A stretch of DNA of 34,872 bases from CAYRKT01 sp964425005. GTDB lineage: Bacteria > Synergistota > Synergistia > CAYRKT01. The translations under genes were made by a program, and so were the position numbers. Below are positions 1 to 7,328 of the stretch, one piece after another. The stretch covers positions 1 through 34,872 of the forward strand of contig CAYRKT010000011.1 of assembly GCA_964425005.1 (NCBI GenBank), read 5' to 3'. Numbering within the stretch: position 1 is the stretch's first letter; the number at the start of each line of letters is the position of its first letter. The notes under the pieces were generated by a model. That model worked only from the letters and a program-made list of their open reading frames with translations, made no database searches and was not told the DNA's origin.

Positions 1-481
1 CCCCCACCCCCACCTGCCTCCCTCCGTCGAACACTGGCACGAAGGCCCTCAGGGAGAGCCCCAGGGTTCCCACCGCCTTGGAGACGTAGCTCTCCCCCCT
101 GGAGAGGGCCCTAACCTCGTCCCCTCCCACGAAGCGCTTGCCTATGTTGGCCGGATTGGGGTGGGAGTACCTCTCCCCCCTCATGTTCATGATGGTTATG
201 AAGTCCACGCCGGAGGAGGAGAGCCTCACCCTCTCGGCGTAGGGCTGAAGGAACTCCTCTGGCCTGGGGAGCCTGAAGGCGGAGATGACCGCCGGGTCCG
301 TGGCTATCACCCTGGCCAGGTTAGAGACGTTGGCGGAGGCAGCTCCCTCCACCAGCCCCTCCACCAACCCCACCACTATCAGGAGCGCCACCGCCAGGGC
401 GAAGAAAACCGCGAAGAAGGAGAGCAGCGTGATCTTAAGCTGTATGCCAGGCCTGACCTTGACCTCCACGACCCGGATCAC
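1..481 (-). CDS. Sensor histidine kinase, DcuS/CitA type, N-terminal part
   Basis: Only the first ~160 residues are present; the gene runs off the left edge. After a short basic start comes one membrane segment (about residues 9-36), then an extracytoplasmic sensor region containing RYSHPNP, IGKRFVGGDE and GTLGLSLRAFVPVFD. These blocks are the hallmark of the citrate/C4-dicarboxylate PAS-like (CitA/DcuS) sensor domain, so the missing part should hold a second membrane helix, a PAS domain and a kinase core. The likely start is GTG at 481, which overlaps the stop of the upstream protease frame as GTGA; GTG at 469 is the alternative. The overlap suggests translational coupling to that frame. The ligand cannot be told from sequence. 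Confidence is high for the family and low for any ligand. Confidence 0.8.
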   Translation of the reverse strand, partial: MIRVVEVKVRPGIQLKITLLSFFAVFFALAVALLIVVGLVEGLVEGAASANVSNLARVIATDPAVISAFRLPRPEEFLQPYAERVRLSSSGVDFITIMNMRGERYSHPNPANIGKRFVGGDEVRALSRGESYVSKAVGTLGLSLRAFVPVFDGGRQVGVG

Positions 482-977
482 CCCGCGCCTTCACAGCAAA
501 CGAAACCCCGGAGGACGGACAGGGCCTCCCCGAGGATCGCCTTCCTCGATCGCGAGATCCCCCCGGAGAAGCCGAGCTTGAGCCCCACCTCCCCCGGCTG
601 AACCCCCAGGACCAAGACCTGCCCACGAAGGGCAGGACCCACCTCAGGACCTGAGCGGTGGGGAGGCCGTGGAGGAGAAGGACCTCCTCCTCGACCAGGA
701 GGGAGGGGTCCAGCAGCTTCGTCCCACCGGGCTCAAGCCCCACCTCGGCGGCGTCCACCACCAGCAACAACCTGGGCCTGAGACGCACCACTTCGGGCGC
801 GTAGCTCTCGGGGGAGAGGCCGCACGCCCTGACCAGGACCCTCCCCTCGTCGCGAAGGAGCCTGGCCATGGCCCTGGCGACCCACACCCCTATCCCGTCG
901 TCGCCGCGAAGCTCGCTCCCTATCCCCCAGACTATGGCCTCAACCCCCGAGGAAGCCCTCCTCCCTGAGGAGCTCAA
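478..977 (-). pseudogene. Hydrogenase maturation protease (HycI/HyaD-like), single-base frameshift
   Basis: The N-terminal two thirds read as a peptidase M52 hydrogenase maturation endopeptidase: IVWGIGSELRGDDGIG near the start (the acidic residues bind nickel in this family), LLLVVDAAEVG in the middle and HGLPTAQVL later. This family clips the C-terminal tail of the [NiFe]-hydrogenase large subunit. Near 618-625 the frame breaks. The original frame continues as a low-complexity Ser/Arg/Gly tail, while the -1 frame continues with QVLVLGVQPGEVGL, as the family expects, and stops at 478-480. Restoring one base would give about 166 residues. The start is TTG 977, preceded by a G-rich ribosome site, and it overlaps the end of ribE by 38 bases. 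It is either a true pseudogene or an assembly error. No hydrogenase genes are visible in the window. Confidence 0.72.
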
Positions 978-1587
978 GGGTTATCCCCCCCTTGGAAGCG
1001 TAGGGCCTGAGGAGCTTAACCGCGTACTTGCCCATCAAGTCGGCCTCCAGGTTCACCGGGTCTCCCGCCCTGAGCAGGCCCAGGGTGGTGCTGGAGAGGG
1101 TATGGGGTATGACCCCCACGGAGAATCGATCCTCGCCCACCGAGACGACCGTCAGGCTCACCCCGTCCACCGCGACCGAGCCCTTCTCCACCAGGTAAAG
1201 GGTGAATCCCTCCTCCACCCCGAAGACCATGTGGCTCGAGAGGCCGACCCTCCTCACCTCCAGCAGCCTCCCCACGCAGTCCACGTGGCCGGTCACCAGG
1301 TGCCCCCCCAGCCTGTCGCCCAGAGCCAGAGCCCTCTCCAGGTTGACCTTAACCCCCCTCCTCATGCCTCTGGAGAACCACGTCCGCCTCAAGGTCTCCT
1401 CCATGGCGAAGGCCCAGAAAAGCCCATCCCCCTTCCCCTCCACCGTGAGGCAGGCGCCGCTGGTGCAGACGCTCTCCCCGACGACGAGGTCCTCAGCCAT
1501 GGAGCACCCTACAGCTATCCTCATCCCCCCGCCAGCCCTCTCGACCTCCAGGACGACCCCCACCTCCTGGACTATGCCGGTGAACAA
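940..1587 (-). CDS. ribE: Riboflavin synthase, alpha chain
   Basis: Joins two 6,7-dimethyl-8-ribityllumazine molecules to give riboflavin and the pyrimidinedione. The protein (215 residues, normal length) starts with the classic MFTGIVQEVG. It carries the two tandem lumazine-binding barrels, each with its own CLTV/VSLTV-type block: SGACLTVEGKGD in repeat 1 and AVDGVSLTVVSVGED in repeat 2. GHVDCVG and LNLE-type (VNLEADLMGKYAVKLL) segments are also present. The start is TTG 1587, overlapping the ribD stop by 16 bases, so translation is probably coupled. The gene order ribD-ribE matches common rib operons, but ribBA and ribH are not here. Confidence 0.95.
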   Translation of the reverse strand: MFTGIVQEVGVVLEVERAGGGMRIAVGCSMAEDLVVGESVCTSGACLTVEGKGDGLFWAFAMEETLRRTWFSRGMRRGVKVNLERALALGDRLGGHLVTGHVDCVGRLLEVRRVGLSSHMVFGVEEGFTLYLVEKGSVAVDGVSLTVVSVGEDRFSVGVIPHTLSSTTLGLLRAGDPVNLEADLMGKYAVKLLRPYASKGGITLELLREEGFLGG

Positions 1588-2732
1588 GGCTTGCCACCCC
1601 CCATCAGGGGCCTACCGGGCCCCGATAGCTCGAGGAGCAGGTCTTCGCCCACCCTCCTCGCCGAGACCAAGCCGAGCCCCACGACCTCCTCCATGGACCC
1701 AAAACTGAGGTCCGAGGAGAAGGAGATCCCCTCCCCCATGAGCTTGGGGGCCTGGAAGAGGAAGAGCCTATCGTAGAAACCCGACTCGAGGAAGGAGCTC
1801 AAGACCCTCCCGCCCCCCTCCACCAGCACCAGGTTGACCCCCCTCCGGAGCAGGTCCGACAGCACCTCCTCGAGCCTGACCCTCCCGCCCTCGCCTCCAA
1901 CCCTAACGGCCAGGACGCCCCTGGACCTGAGCTCCCTCTCCCTGTCGATTTCCCCCTCGCAGTGATAGACCAAAGCGCCCCTCCTCAGACATCTGGCGGA
2001 GGTGGGAACCCGGAGGTGGAAGTCCAGGACCACCGGCCTGGGGGAGGGACCGTCCACCTCCCTGTTCGAGAGCTCCGGGTCGTCGATCAGGACGGTGGAA
2101 ACCCCCACCAGGACGGCGTCCACCATGGACCTGAGCAGATGCCCGTACCTCCTGGCCTCGAAGGAGGTGACCCACCTGCTCTCGCCGCCCCTCAGGGCCA
2201 CCTTTCCGTCCAGCGAGGAGGCCGCCTTGAGCCAAACCGCCGGACGTCCCCTCTCGAACCTGCAGAAGAAGCCCTCGTTGAGGCGCCTGCACTCCTCCTC
2301 CAGGACGCCCACGCAAACCTCAACCCCGCCGGAACGAAGGAGCTCCACCCCTTTGCCGGCGACCACGGGGTTGGGATCTAGCGTCCCCACGAAGGCCCTG
2401 GCGATACCCGACTCCACCACCAGCCCCGCGCAGGGGGGCCTCCTGCCCCAGTGGGAACAGGGCTCCAGGTTGACGAACAGGATCCCCCCCCTGGCCCTCG
2501 AGCCGGCCATCGAGAGCGCCTCCTCCTCCGCGTGAAGCCCCCCGTAGAAGCGGTGGAAACCCCTCCCCACCACCTCTCCCTCCGGGGATAGCACCAAAGC
2601 CCCCACCATGGGGTTCGGCGAGGTCCTGCCGAAACCCCGGTGGGCCAGGGACAGGCACTCCCCCATGAGCCTCTCAGCCCACCTGCGCTCCCTCGGCGAG
2701 AGGGAAGAAGCCGACGGGAAGATCTCACCCAC
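1572..2732 (-). CDS. ribD: Bifunctional riboflavin deaminase/reductase RibD
   Basis: Carries out deamination and then side-chain reduction of the pyrimidine intermediate in riboflavin synthesis. The N-terminal cytidine-deaminase-like domain (about residues 20-165) has FGRTSPNPMVGA, the zinc ligand motif GGLHAEEEAL, and EPCSHWGRRPPC with the two zinc cysteines. The C-terminal dihydrofolate-reductase-like domain (about 165-365) shows LKAASSLDGKVA and VLVEGGGRVLSSF. At 386 residues it is slightly longer than usual. The GTG at 2732 has an AAAGGGGGG tract only two bases upstream, which is too close; ATG 2666 is an alternative but has a weak ribosome site. No RFN (FMN riboswitch) sequence is visible in the roughly 125-base gap upstream. 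Confidence 0.93.
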   Translation of the reverse strand: MGEIFPSASSLSPRERRWAERLMGECLSLAHRGFGRTSPNPMVGALVLSPEGEVVGRGFHRFYGGLHAEEEALSMAGSRARGGILFVNLEPCSHWGRRPPCAGLVVESGIARAFVGTLDPNPVVAGKGVELLRSGGVEVCVGVLEEECRRLNEGFFCRFERGRPAVWLKAASSLDGKVALRGGESRWVTSFEARRYGHLLRSMVDAVLVGVSTVLIDDPELSNREVDGPSPRPVVLDFHLRVPTSARCLRRGALVYHCEGEIDRERELRSRGVLAVRVGGEGGRVRLEEVLSDLLRRGVNLVLVEGGGRVLSSFLESGFYDRLFLFQAPKLMGEGISFSSDLSFGSMEEVVGLGLVSARRVGEDLLLELSGPGRPLMGGGKPCSPA

Positions 2733-2857
2733 CCCCCTTTACAAATCATCTTAATATTGCATAAAATATCCAGGCCGGAGGTTATCCACGCGACACACCC
2801 CGGGCCTGAGGGCCTCAAAACACCCCCTATCGGCCTCTCCTGGGACCCGAGGAGGTC
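2733..2857. other. Gap between uvrC and ribD
   Basis: This 125-base spacer follows uvrC and precedes ribD on the minus strand. It holds an AT-rich patch (about 2741-2772) that stands out in this GC-rich window and may contain the ribD promoter, but no convincing -35/-10 pair was found. Weak inverted repeats lie near 2831-2857, without a clear T-run. There is no FMN riboswitch signature. Confidence 0.35.
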
Positions 2858-4315
2858 TCAGGGGAGGTTTTGTTTTATGACCCTGGCTAGGCTGGGGCCT
2901 ATGCCCGGGACCCGGGCTATCTCCTCCTCGGTGGCGCTCTTTATCGCCTCGATCGAGCCGAAGGTGGAGAGGAGCAAAGATAGCCTCCTCCTTCCCACGC
3001 CGGGTATCTCGAGGAGCCTGGAGGTGGTCAGGGACCTCCTGCGGAGGGAGTCCTGGTAGGCGTGGGCGAAGCGATGGGCCTCGTCCCTCACCCGCTTGAG
3101 GAGCCTGAGGGCCAGGCTCTCCTCGGGAAGCCTCAGGGGGGAGGACCGATGGGGGACGTAGAGCAACTCCTCCTCCTTGGCCAGGGCCACCACATGCTTG
3201 TCCCTGATGCCGAGCTGGAAGAGGGCCCTCAGGGCGGCCCCGAGCTGGGCGGGCCCTCCGTCCACCAGCAGTAGGTCGGAGGGGGGTTCGTACCCGGAAA
3301 GGACCCTCTCGTATCGCCTCCTCACCACCTCGCGTATCATGGCCGGGTCGTTGGGGGCCTCGCTGTCCCTTATCCTGTAGCGCCGATAGAGGGACTTGTT
3401 GGGGAGCCCGTTGTCGAAGACCACCACCGAGCCCACCGCCTGGGATCGCCCCGTGTGGGATATGTCGACCCCCTCTATCCGCCAGGGAAGCCCCCTCATG
3501 TTCAGGACCTTCCTCAGCTCCTCCATCTCCATCCAGGTCTGGTCGTCTATCCCCTCCCGCAGGGGGGAGGAGATGCGCTGCCGGTGGAGGGAGGCCAGGG
3601 CCCTGAGGGCGTCCCTGTAGCGGGCCGCCTCCTCGAAGCGAAGCTCCCTGGCGGCCTCCTCCATCGCCTCCCGAAGGGCCGAGAAGAGCTCGCCGAAGCG
3701 CCCTTCCAGCAGCAGGACCAGCTGTTCCACCATCCTCCCGTACTCGGCGGAGGAGATGCGACCGCAGCAGGGGGCTTTGCACTTGCCCACGAAGTGCCTA
3801 AGACACGGCCTCTCCCTGCAGGGCTTGCCCTCCTCCATGGGGGTGGAGCAGGTCCGCAGGGGGAGGAACCTCTCCACGAAGCGAAGGATGCTCCTCACGT
3901 CGGACACCCTGGTGTAGGGACCGAAGCAGCGCATCCCCGACCTCTCCCCACCCCGGGCGATCGAGATCCTGGGGAAGGGATCCCCCTCGGCCACGCAGAC
4001 GTAGGGGTATCGCTCCCCCATCTTCAGGTCCACGTTGAAGAAGGGTTGATACCTCTTTATGAGCTGGGACTCCAGCACCAGAGCCTCCGCCTCGGTGGAG
4101 GTCCTCACCACGTGGACCTCCTCTATCATCTCCACCAGCTTCCTGAGCCTGGGCGACAGGAAGCTGTCCCTCCTCCTGAAGTAGGAGGAGACGCGCTTCT
4201 TCAGGGACTTGGCCTTGCCCACGTAGAGCACCTCTCCCCTGGCGTCCCTGAAGATGTAGACCCCCGGCCTGTCCGGCAGGGAGGAGAGGACGGACTTAAG
4301 CTTCGCCTCGTCCAA
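2858..4315 (-). CDS. uvrC: UvrABC excinuclease subunit C, compact form
   Basis: Makes the two incisions flanking DNA damage in nucleotide excision repair. Domain order: GIY-YIG nuclease at the N terminus (RPGVYIFRD, LYVGKAKSLKKRV); a cysteine cluster (CSTPMEEGKPC, RPC, GKCKAPCC) matching the iron-sulfur region of UvrC; a UVR helix that contacts UvrB (ELRFEEAARYRDAL); the RNase H-like nuclease with GVDISHTG, LLLVDGGPAQLG and RDEAHRFAH; and C-terminal helix-hairpin-helix repeats (LEIPGVGRRR, VPGIGPSLARV). From TTG 4315 it is 485 residues, against about 560-610 usually. The linker between UVR and the RNase H domain is only about 30-40 residues. The TTG has GAGGGGTG six bases upstream and lies just downstream of a promoter; ATG 4363 falls inside that promoter and lacks a ribosome site. 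Confidence 0.93.
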   Translation of the reverse strand: MDEAKLKSVLSSLPDRPGVYIFRDARGEVLYVGKAKSLKKRVSSYFRRRDSFLSPRLRKLVEMIEEVHVVRTSTEAEALVLESQLIKRYQPFFNVDLKMGERYPYVCVAEGDPFPRISIARGGERSGMRCFGPYTRVSDVRSILRFVERFLPLRTCSTPMEEGKPCRERPCLRHFVGKCKAPCCGRISSAEYGRMVEQLVLLLEGRFGELFSALREAMEEAARELRFEEAARYRDALRALASLHRQRISSPLREGIDDQTWMEMEELRKVLNMRGLPWRIEGVDISHTGRSQAVGSVVVFDNGLPNKSLYRRYRIRDSEAPNDPAMIREVVRRRYERVLSGYEPPSDLLLVDGGPAQLGAALRALFQLGIRDKHVVALAKEEELLYVPHRSSPLRLPEESLALRLLKRVRDEAHRFAHAYQDSLRRRSLTTSRLLEIPGVGRRRLSLLLSTFGSIEAIKSATEEEIARVPGIGPSLARVIKQNLP

Positions 4316-4341
4316 GGAGATCACCCCTCGCGCCGTCGAAT

Positions 4342-4369
4342 AGTATATAATAGTTCGATCCATCGTCGA
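4342..4369 (-). promoter_or_regulatory. Probable uvrC promoter
   Basis: Read on the minus strand: TCGACG, a 16-base spacer, then TATACT. This is 4/6 and 5/6 to the sigma-70 consensus. Transcription would start near 4335, about 20 bases before the TTG chosen for uvrC. Its -10 overlaps the plus-strand TATAAT at 4346-4351. Confidence 0.5.
4346..4351 (+). promoter_or_regulatory. Candidate metF -10 element
   Basis: A perfect TATAAT lies about 50 bases upstream of the metF start on the plus strand. No good -35 is visible at 16-18 bases upstream, so the promoter may be weak or need an activator. Confidence 0.4.
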
Positions 4370-4399
4370 AGACAGGGCCAGAGGGGAGGTCGAAGGGAT

Positions 4400-5281
4400 T
4401 TGAAGGAGGCTCCGTCCATAAGGGAGGCGTTCGCCTCCAAGAGGCTGGTCTTCTCCTTCGAGGTGTTCCCGCCCAAGAAGGATCAACCCCTGGAGGGACT
4501 GCTGGAGGTGGCGAGGAGGCTCAAGGAGCTGAACCCCGACTTCGTGAGCGTCACCTACGGGGCCGGAGGTTCCACCCGGGACAGGACCATGGAGATAGCC
4601 AAACACCTCTGGCAGGAGCTGGAGATCACCCCCCTCGCCCACCTCACCTGCATAGCCCACACCAGGGATGAGGTGGACTCCATCCTGGACGAGCTGGACG
4701 TAAGCGGCATACGAAACGTCTTAGCCCTGAGGGGGGACAGGCCCCAGGACGGCCAGATCAGGGAGGACTTCAGGCACGCGGTGGACCTGGTGCGCCACAT
4801 AAGGGCCCGCTTCGGAAGGGGGTTCTTCGTCGCAGCGGCGGCGTACCCCGAGGGGCACGTGGAGTCCCCTAGCCTGAAGGAGGACCTGTTCCACCTCAAG
4901 GCCAAGGTGGAGGCCGGGGTGGACCTGCTGATAACCCAGCTCTTCTTCGACAACGAGGTCTTCTTCGCCTTCATGGAGAAGCTGGAGTTGATGGGGGTAT
5001 CGGTGCCCGTCTCGGCCGGGATAATGCCGGTGCTCAACGCCTCCCAGATATCCAGGATAGTGTCGCTGTGCGGGGCTTCCATACCGTCGAAGCTAAGCCG
5101 CATCATGGCGCGTTACGAGCACGACCCCGAGTCGCTGAAGCAAGCGGGCATCATCTACGCCACAGAGCAGATCCTCGACCTCATCTCCTGGGGGGTCAGG
5201 GGGATACACCTCTACACCATGAACAGGTTTGAGCCCGCCGCCAGGATAGCAGAAAACCTGAGGGGGCTCCTGGAAGGGTAA
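4400..5281 (+). CDS. metF: 5,10-methylenetetrahydrofolate reductase
   Basis: Reduces methylene-THF to methyl-THF for methionine synthesis or one-carbon metabolism, using FAD. The 293-residue TIM-barrel protein has the family blocks FSFEVFPPKKD near the N terminus, SVTYGAGGSTRDRT, LTCIAHTRDE, LALRGDRPQD, and ITQLFFDNEVFF. The reading frame stays open far upstream, but that part is the shadow of uvrC. The start was placed at TTG 4400 because GGGGAGGT (4383-4390) lies nine bases before it and the residues after it match the usual MetF N terminus. It stands alone between divergent uvrC and convergent glutaredoxin, with a shared hairpin just after its stop. Whether it works with a zinc-finger partner, as in acetogens, cannot be seen here. 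Confidence 0.94.
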   Translation: MKEAPSIREAFASKRLVFSFEVFPPKKDQPLEGLLEVARRLKELNPDFVSVTYGAGGSTRDRTMEIAKHLWQELEITPLAHLTCIAHTRDEVDSILDELDVSGIRNVLALRGDRPQDGQIREDFRHAVDLVRHIRARFGRGFFVAAAAYPEGHVESPSLKEDLFHLKAKVEAGVDLLITQLFFDNEVFFAFMEKLELMGVSVPVSAGIMPVLNASQISRIVSLCGASIPSKLSRIMARYEHDPESLKQAGIIYATEQILDLISWGVRGIHLYTMNRFEPAARIAENLRGLLEG

Positions 5282-5283
5282 AA

Positions 5284-5315
5284 GCGGACCCCCCAGAGAT
5301 CCTCGGGGGGTCCGC
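5284..5315. terminator. Hairpin between convergent metF and glutaredoxin genes
   Basis: Eleven-base perfect stem (GCGGACCCCCC / GGGGGGTCCGC) with a ten-base loop. On the minus strand it is followed by TTTTA, so it fits a rho-independent terminator for the glutaredoxin gene. On the plus strand the following bases have few T residues, so its action on metF is less certain. Confidence 0.75.
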
Positions 5316-5334
5316 CCAGGGCTTTAGGGACGAT

Positions 5335-5580
5335 CTACAGGAGGCCCTCCTCTACCAGAAGGCCCTTTATCCCGTTGGGATCGAAGCCCACCACGAACTT
5401 GCCGTTCACCTCCACCACGGGCACCCCCATCTGCTTGGTGGCCCTAACCATCCTCATCGCCGCCTCCCTGTCGGCGCTCACGTCCACGTCCTCGTAGTCC
5501 ACCCCGAGCTCGTCCAGGAACTCCTTCGCCTTCCTGCACCAAGGGCACGTGGGCGTCGAGTAGACCTTCACCAAAGCCAT
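5335..5580 (-). CDS. Glutaredoxin-like redox protein
   Basis: Small thiol-disulfide protein of 81 residues, a normal length for the NrdH/glutaredoxin group. It begins with a beta strand (VKVYSTPTCPWC), giving the CPWC active site at residues 12-15. It has the TVPVV-like GVPVVEVNGK block with the cis-proline and the GFDPNGIKGLL helix that follows. It probably reduces protein disulfides using thioredoxin reductase or a low-molecular-weight thiol; the substrate is unknown. The ATG is preceded by AGGAGGTGAGGTGAC, the strongest ribosome site in the window. It is monocistronic, with its own promoter (5612-5641) and a terminator hairpin right after the stop. Confidence 0.9.
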   Translation of the reverse strand: MALVKVYSTPTCPWCRKAKEFLDELGVDYEDVDVSADREAAMRMVRATKQMGVPVVEVNGKFVVGFDPNGIKGLLVEEGLL

Positions 5581-5611
5581 GTCACCTCACCTCCTATACC
5601 CTACCGGGTAT

Positions 5612-5641
5612 ATTTTACGGGCCGGACCTGGGGGCCGTCAA
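5612..5641 (-). promoter_or_regulatory. Promoter of the glutaredoxin gene
   Basis: Minus-strand reading: TTGACG (5641-5636), an 18-base spacer, TAAAAT (5617-5612). Both boxes match 5/6. The -35 box overlaps the stop codon of the upstream GNAT gene. Confidence 0.72.
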
Positions 5642-6066
5642 CCCCCGCTCAGGTCCATGGCCCAGCGAAGCCTCCCTTCCTCCCTCTCGACGACCTTGAA
5701 CCCCAGGAGGGAGTAGAAGGCCCTGAGCCCCTCTTCGTCCCTGGATCGACAAGCTAGGGAAAGGCATCCCCTGGCCCTGGCCACCTCGGCGCAGGCCAAG
5801 ACGAGCTGGGAACCTATGCCCCTTCGCCTGTAGTCCCCCCTAACCCCCACGAAGAGGACCTTGCCCACGAGGCCCTCCAACTCCAGGACCGCCAGGCCTA
5901 CGAGCCTTCCCCTCCAGAGGGCCCCCGCGTACAGGAGCTCGTCCCTCTCGAGGAGGTCCTCCCTTATCGTCTCCTCGGGCCAGGGCTCGTCCGAACACTC
6001 CTCCATCAGCTCCACGATCTCCCCCATCCGATCGAGGTCCAGGTCCGTTATCTCCACGAGGAGCAA
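5638..6066 (-). CDS. GNAT-family N-acetyltransferase (RimI-like)
   Basis: Transfers an acetyl group from acetyl-CoA to an amine of unknown identity. The 142-residue protein is a single GNAT fold. The acetyl-CoA loop (motif A) is VGVRGDYRRRGIGSQLV, matching R/Q-x-x-G-x-G/A, and motif B follows in GLRAFYSLLGFKVVERE, with the typical FYxxLGF. It resembles RimI, which acetylates the N terminus of ribosomal protein S18, but nothing proves that target. The frame is open further upstream within purA. The start was set at TTG 6066 because GGGAGGAG lies seven to eight bases upstream; GTG 6057 is the alternative. It overlaps the purA end by 19 bases and is the last gene of the long operon. Confidence 0.82.
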   Translation of the reverse strand: MLLVEITDLDLDRMGEIVELMEECSDEPWPEETIREDLLERDELLYAGALWRGRLVGLAVLELEGLVGKVLFVGVRGDYRRRGIGSQLVLACAEVARARGCLSLACRSRDEEGLRAFYSLLGFKVVEREEGRLRWAMDLSGG

Positions 6067-7328
6067 AGGATCGTCTCCTCCCTGGAGGCGCCCACCCCCA
6101 CCATCAGGACCTCCGCCCCGAGCTGCGAGGCCAAGAACTCCACGTACTCCCTCGCGGCCGAGGGCAGGTCCTCCAGCTTCCTGCATCCCGAGAGGTCCTC
6201 GTCCCACCCCTTGAAGCTCCTGTAGACGGGTTTGACCTGGGAGAGGAAGCCCGTCTCCGGGACGAAGCGCTCGCGACGAGTGCCTCCCGCGTCCACGTAG
6301 GCCACGCACACCCTTATCTCCTCCAGCCCCTTGAGCACGTCCAGCTTCGTGATGGCCAGGGCCTCGGCGCCGGAGACCTCCACGGCGTACTTGAGGGCCA
6401 CCAGGTCCAGCCAGCCGCAGCGCCTGGGCCTGCCCGTGGTGGCGCCGTACTCGTGGCCCACCCTCCTGAGGTGCTCCCCCAAATCGCCCTCGAGCTCGGT
6501 GGGGAAGGGTCCCTCCCCCACCCGGGTGGCGTAGGCCTTTACCACCCCTATGACCCTTCCCACGGCGGTGGGGGGAACGCCGGTGCCTACGCAGGCGCCC
6601 GCCGAGGTGGTGCTGGAGCTGGTCACGTACGGGTAGGTCCCCACGTCCACGTCCAGCATGACCCCCTGAGCCCCCTCGAATAGCACCCTCCTGCCGCCCC
6701 TCAGGGCCTCGAGGATCGCCGAAGAGGCATCCCCCACGAAGGGCTTGAGCCTCCTGCCGTAGTCCGCGTAGGGCTCATAGACCTCCTCGAAGGAGAGGGG
6801 CCTCCCGCCGTAGACCCTCTCGATCACCCTGTTCTTCAGCTCCAGGATGGGCCTGAGCTTCTCCGCGAAGCCCCTCTCGTCGCAGAGGTCGTAGACCCTT
6901 ATGCCGCTCCTGCCGTGCTTGTCGGCGTAGGCTGGCCCTATCCCCCTCCTGGTGGTGCCTATCCTGCGCTCCTTGGCCTCCTCCTCCAGGGCGTCCAGCA
7001 CCTTGTGATAGGGCATCACCACGTGGGCGCATCCGCTCACCAGGACCTCGGCCCTCTCGGGCCCGAGCTCCTCGAGCTCCCTGAAGAACTGCTCGGGGTC
7101 CAGCACCACCCCGTTTCCCACCACGCAGAGCTTTCCCGGATAGAGCATCCCCGAGGGCAAAAGGTGGAAGACGAACTTCCTCCCCATGGCCACCACGGTG
7201 TGGCCCGCGTTGGCGCCGCCCTGGTACCTGGCCACCACGTCGTAGCCCCCGGCCAGCAGGTCCACCACCCTCCCCTTGCCCTCGTCGCCGAACTGAAGCC
7301 CCACCACCACGTCACCTTTTCCCCTCAA
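6048..7328 (-). CDS. purA: Adenylosuccinate synthase
   Basis: Makes adenylosuccinate from IMP, aspartate and GTP, the first committed step to AMP. Signature blocks: VVGLQFGDEGKGRVVD (P-loop-like, with the catalytic Asp), NAGHTVV (catalytic His), GTTRRGIGPAYADK, LFEGAQGVMLDVD, TRVGEGPFPTEL and AITKLDVL. About 426 residues, the normal length. TTG 7328 is chosen because AGGAGGT lies seven bases before it; TTG 7334 and GTG 7310 are in frame and cannot be excluded. The gene overlaps the deacetylase upstream by 17 bases. Its presence at the tail of a division/wall operon looks like genome packing rather than a shared pathway. Confidence 0.96.
   Translation of the reverse strand: MRGKGDVVVGLQFGDEGKGRVVDLLAGGYDVVARYQGGANAGHTVVAMGRKFVFHLLPSGMLYPGKLCVVGNGVVLDPEQFFRELEELGPERAEVLVSGCAHVVMPYHKVLDALEEEAKERRIGTTRRGIGPAYADKHGRSGIRVYDLCDERGFAEKLRPILELKNRVIERVYGGRPLSFEEVYEPYADYGRRLKPFVGDASSAILEALRGGRRVLFEGAQGVMLDVDVGTYPYVTSSSTTSAGACVGTGVPPTAVGRVIGVVKAYATRVGEGPFPTELEGDLGEHLRRVGHEYGATTGRPRRCGWLDLVALKYAVEVSGAEALAITKLDVLKGLEEIRVCVAYVDAGGTRRERFVPETGFLSQVKPVYRSFKGWDEDLSGCRKLEDLPSAAREYVEFLASQLGAEVLMVGVGASREETILCSSWR

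Noticed and set aside
2733..2857. FMN riboswitch upstream of ribD
   Set aside because: The gap is only about 125 bases and has none of the RFN conserved blocks that I could recognise.
3455..4399. Long upstream extension of the metF frame on the plus strand
   Set aside because: It lies opposite uvrC and its Gly/Pro/His/Leu-rich translation is a frame shadow; metF homology starts at residue 1 from TTG 4400.
4316..4660. Longer uvrC start at 4660, or at ATG 4363
   Set aside because: The first part is antisense to metF. ATG 4363 lies within the uvrC promoter and has no ribosome site, while TTG 4315 has a good one.
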